From contig OX637403.1 of assembly GCA_951799425.1 (NCBI GenBank), forward strand, positions 29,242,811-29,306,810: a stretch of DNA of 64,000 nt, given 5' to 3'. The DNA comes from Ilex aquifolium (taxonomy: Eukaryota > Streptophyta > Magnoliopsida > Aquifoliales > Aquifoliaceae). Every line of letters starts with the position of its first letter. Within the stretch, counting starts at the first letter, position 1. The notes under the pieces were generated by a model. The model was not told where the DNA came from. It saw only the letters and a program-made list of their open reading frames with translations, and did no database searches. Below, piece after piece: positions 61,376 to 64,000 of this stretch. The position numbers were made by a program, and so were the translations under genes.

Positions 61376-63192
61376 AAAAAGAAAAGAAATATCCAAGAAA
61401 TTCTATAATCTACTAGTCAATGTGATTAGCTGCTTGTGGAAAAGAGAGAGAAAATGATGGGAAGGGGATTAGGCTGTTGAACCAAAGAAAAGAAATAACC
61501 AAGAAATTCTATCATCTAGTCAATGTGATTAGCAGCTTGAGGAAAAGAGAGGAGAAATTGACACAATCAAAAGGAAGAGACGTGTAGGGTTGCCTTTTCT
61601 TTGTGTCGACATAGAAACTCAAGTTGACTAAAAGGTGAGACAAAGTAGCAAGGTCAAGGACGACATGTGGAACACATTATCGGTCATAAATCCATTGAAT
61701 GGGCCCATCTTGAATTCTGACGGTCCATGTGTTCCCATAGTAGCGTAGACAAAGATATCTCCACATGCTACCGTAATCTTTGCGATTCCTTACGAGACTT
61801 GGCAAACTCTGTTGTCTGACCAATCTCAGCCATCAGATTAATCCCCTTGATAAAAAAATATGGCAACTTTGACCATTAGTGGGGCCACAAAAGTTATCGG
61901 CCGGAGATAAAAGGCTGCCAATTTGGATAAGATGAGATAAGCTTTTCTTTTTTTTTACTGTGGGTTGTACAATAAGATTATCGTGTATCGGATTGTACGC
62001 TAGAATATACACTTTACCTTTAAAGCTTTGCCACGTGGCTCCCCTTTTTTGTGGTAACTATGTGCTGATTTCTAGCTCTTAAAAAATGTTAATGGGACAA
62101 AAATATTTAATATAATAATGATATTAAATTTTTATTATCAAAAAAATAACAAGCGAGTAATTGTATTTCGCATTTTTTAGTAGTCACCTCTTTATATAAT
62201 ATATTAATTATTTATTATCTAATAATGATATTGACGATAATAACATGACGTTCCTATTGCACTAAAATATTTATTTGTTGATGTGGACTAAATATTGACC
62301 ACAATTAGGGTTGTTAAATTAAACGAGTTATTCTGGTTCGACTCAAGTTCTGATCATTTTTTTGCCCGCTTAAATTCGTTCAATTTCTTATATAAAACGA
62401 ATATAAACAAAATTTTATGTTCGTTTTAAAATGAGTAAAGCCCAAGCTATTCGGTTGACTCATAGAAATTCGATATTTTTTTTTTGTAGGGATTTAATGT
62501 ATATATTTCTTCCAATTATATGTTATGTATCAACAATACACTCATGATAGTGATCCATTGACTCACGTAAGTTTGAGCCTAAACTCAGATTTGAACTCAC
62601 ATTAATAATAAATGACTCGAGCCCAAATGACTCGTTTTTTAAACGAGTCAAACTGAACAAATTTTTAAACTCAGTATGTGAGCCCGAGCCGAACTTTGAG
62701 TAGACCTTAAAAATTACGAGTCAAGTTTAAACACATCAAAACTTGTCCAAGCTCCACTCATTTAATATCTCCTATTCATCATATATATATAAAAAAAGTA
62801 AGATTGCCTTATTTATTTAATATTAAAATATTACATCACATAATAATATTATAGTAGTACTATAATGATTAAATCATTTATTAAATTTTATATCTTAAAT
62901 TAATATGAATGATTAAATTAGTGAGATTTATTAACTTTATTAAATATTTAATGTATACAATTTTGATACGGCACTTGAAATATATGATTTAGTAAAAAAA
63001 TGAGGCAGCAAAATTATATTCTTTTCAAAAAGCTAAGACAGCGGAGTCCGAGTAAGCCGTTTAAGTCATTTTCTTCTGCTTACAAAACTCTTGGGCGCTA
63101 AACACGTGTTGACAAGAAGTCTACGACATGATTGCCGCTAAAAGTGGATATGATTTTGAACAAAACCGTGTTTGTCAATTGTCTATCCTATT
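61376..63192. other. Intergenic, no supported gene
   Basis: GAAATAACCAAGAAATTCTA and a nearby GTCAATGTGATTAGC occur twice (about 61,386-61,435 and 61,492-61,535), a short local duplication. Sequence at about 62,310-62,770 is rich in ACGAGTC/GACTCG motifs of a dispersed-repeat type. No coding region was seen. Confidence 0.4.
61925..62039 (+). promoter_or_regulatory. Paired I-box-like and G-box motifs, no downstream gene
   Basis: GGATAAGATGAGATAAGC (61,925-61,942) contains two GATAAG cores. GCCACGTGGC (62,030-62,039) is a perfect palindromic G-box. This pair is the combination known from light-regulated plant promoters, but no gene follows within the window, so activity is doubtful. Confidence 0.25.
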
Positions 63193-63741
63193 TAGGGGTG
63201 TTCACCCTACCCTCTGGGTAAGAAATATGCTCTTTCATCTTCCTACCTATTATTTTGTGGAAGAATTTTTTCTTGATCTACTCTATCCGACAGGTGTGGT
63301 ATTCCTACCCGACTTTCTACCCGATTAATCGGGTAAGAAGTCGGATAGGAAATCGGATAAACATTTTTGTAACTATTAATTTTTGAATGCACCAATTGAA
63401 CAACACAATAAATCAATAACACTAAAATCTAAAACAACTACAATAACAATTATAATAAAACACAAGAAAATAGGAACATCGATTCACAATAATTATTACA
63501 CAAATATAATAACAATTAATTTAAGTTTAAACCATATGAAATACATTAAAATCATATTAATTAATTAATACGAGTAGGGTATGGTAGGAATGCGGAAATT
63601 GATAGCTCTTCCGCATTCCTACCCGATTTAATCGGAAGACCAAAAACTCTTCTGCATTCCTACCCGATTTTTGCGACTAACCGTTCAGTAGGGTCGAGTA
63701 GGGTAGGAACTTGCGGCTAGTCGGAAATTTGAACACCCCTA
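63193..63741. mobile_element. hAT-like element, TAGGGGTGTTCA ends
   Basis: The ends are TAGGGGTGTTCA and, inverted, TAGGGGTGTTCAAATT. The 8-bp flanks ATCCTATT (63,185-63,192) and ATCCTATC (63,742-63,749) differ at one position. The interior contains repeated ACCCGA/GTAGGGTAGG motifs in both orientations. It is 549 bp and has no transposase. Confidence 0.65.
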
Positions 63742-64000
63742 ATCCTATCCTACTCCTTTTAATTTGTGGGTTTTTTATTTATTAAATAAAAAATAAAAAT
63801 AAAAATATTTCACTCAATGTCTCAAATGACTATCCACAAACACTCTCACTAATTATCTACTTCTTATTATTCTTCTCTTTTTTATATTTTTAATTTATAT
63901 AACTCTACAAAAATAATGAGTAAAAAAAATATATTTTGAAAAAAAGAAGGGATATAAATTTCTTGCATCACACGAATCGAACGATAGTTTAAAGTGAATA

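Overview
This window is nuclear DNA from a flowering plant, most likely a eudicot; the sequence does not identify the species. Three observations support this. The two large cellular genes are plant families (HOS1 and a DUF1639 protein), their coding sequence is split by many short GT-AG introns, and the AT-rich spaces between genes are packed with plant-type transposons: Helitrons, hAT, PIF/Harbinger and Mutator-like miniature elements, SINEs and a Ty3/gypsy chromovirus. No bacterial operon, CRISPR array, rRNA or tRNA gene was seen.

Layout. 1-25.4 kb holds no gene I can support. It is a mosaic of non-autonomous transposons, including two Helitron-rich stretches (about 4.4-5.8 kb and 18.5-21.5 kb), two copies of a Helitron family carrying a GGT-rich minisatellite (7.0 and 10.7 kb), three hAT-like elements, several SINEs, a TAA-flanked MITE and a lone decayed RNase H fragment (21.7 kb). 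At 25.6-26.5 kb lies a two-exon DUF1639 gene on the plus strand. 26.5-31.2 kb is intergenic and holds a third copy of the GGT-rich Helitron. 31,248-41,370 is a complete, very young LTR retrotransposon on the minus strand: two 2,543-bp LTRs with five mismatches, a 5-bp target duplication (AATCT), an initiator-Met primer site, a polypurine tract and one uninterrupted 1,528-residue gag-pol frame ending in a chromodomain-like region. It sits 0.8 kb upstream of HOS1.

HOS1 (42,171-48,710, plus strand, ten coding exons, 963 residues) encodes a RING protein with an ELYS-like region. Three of its nine introns have the 5' splice site and branch-point signature of U12-type introns. About 1 kb downstream starts an eleven-exon 2-oxoglutarate/Fe(II) dioxygenase gene (49,741-58,262, 311 residues). 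Its last intron is 3.5 kb long because of a nested pair of hAT-like insertions, one of its introns uses a GC donor, and the second metal-binding histidine reads as glutamine. 58.3-64 kb is again intergenic, with SINEs, a Mutator-like element with a 9-bp target duplication and a terminal hAT-like element.

The three cellular genes share the plus strand but show no sign of acting in one pathway. The most notable items are the three U12-type introns in HOS1, a 12-copy palindrome array with heat-shock-element geometry inside each LTR of the young retrotransposon, the probable loss of an iron ligand in the dioxygenase, and a tandem array of Helitron 5' termini.
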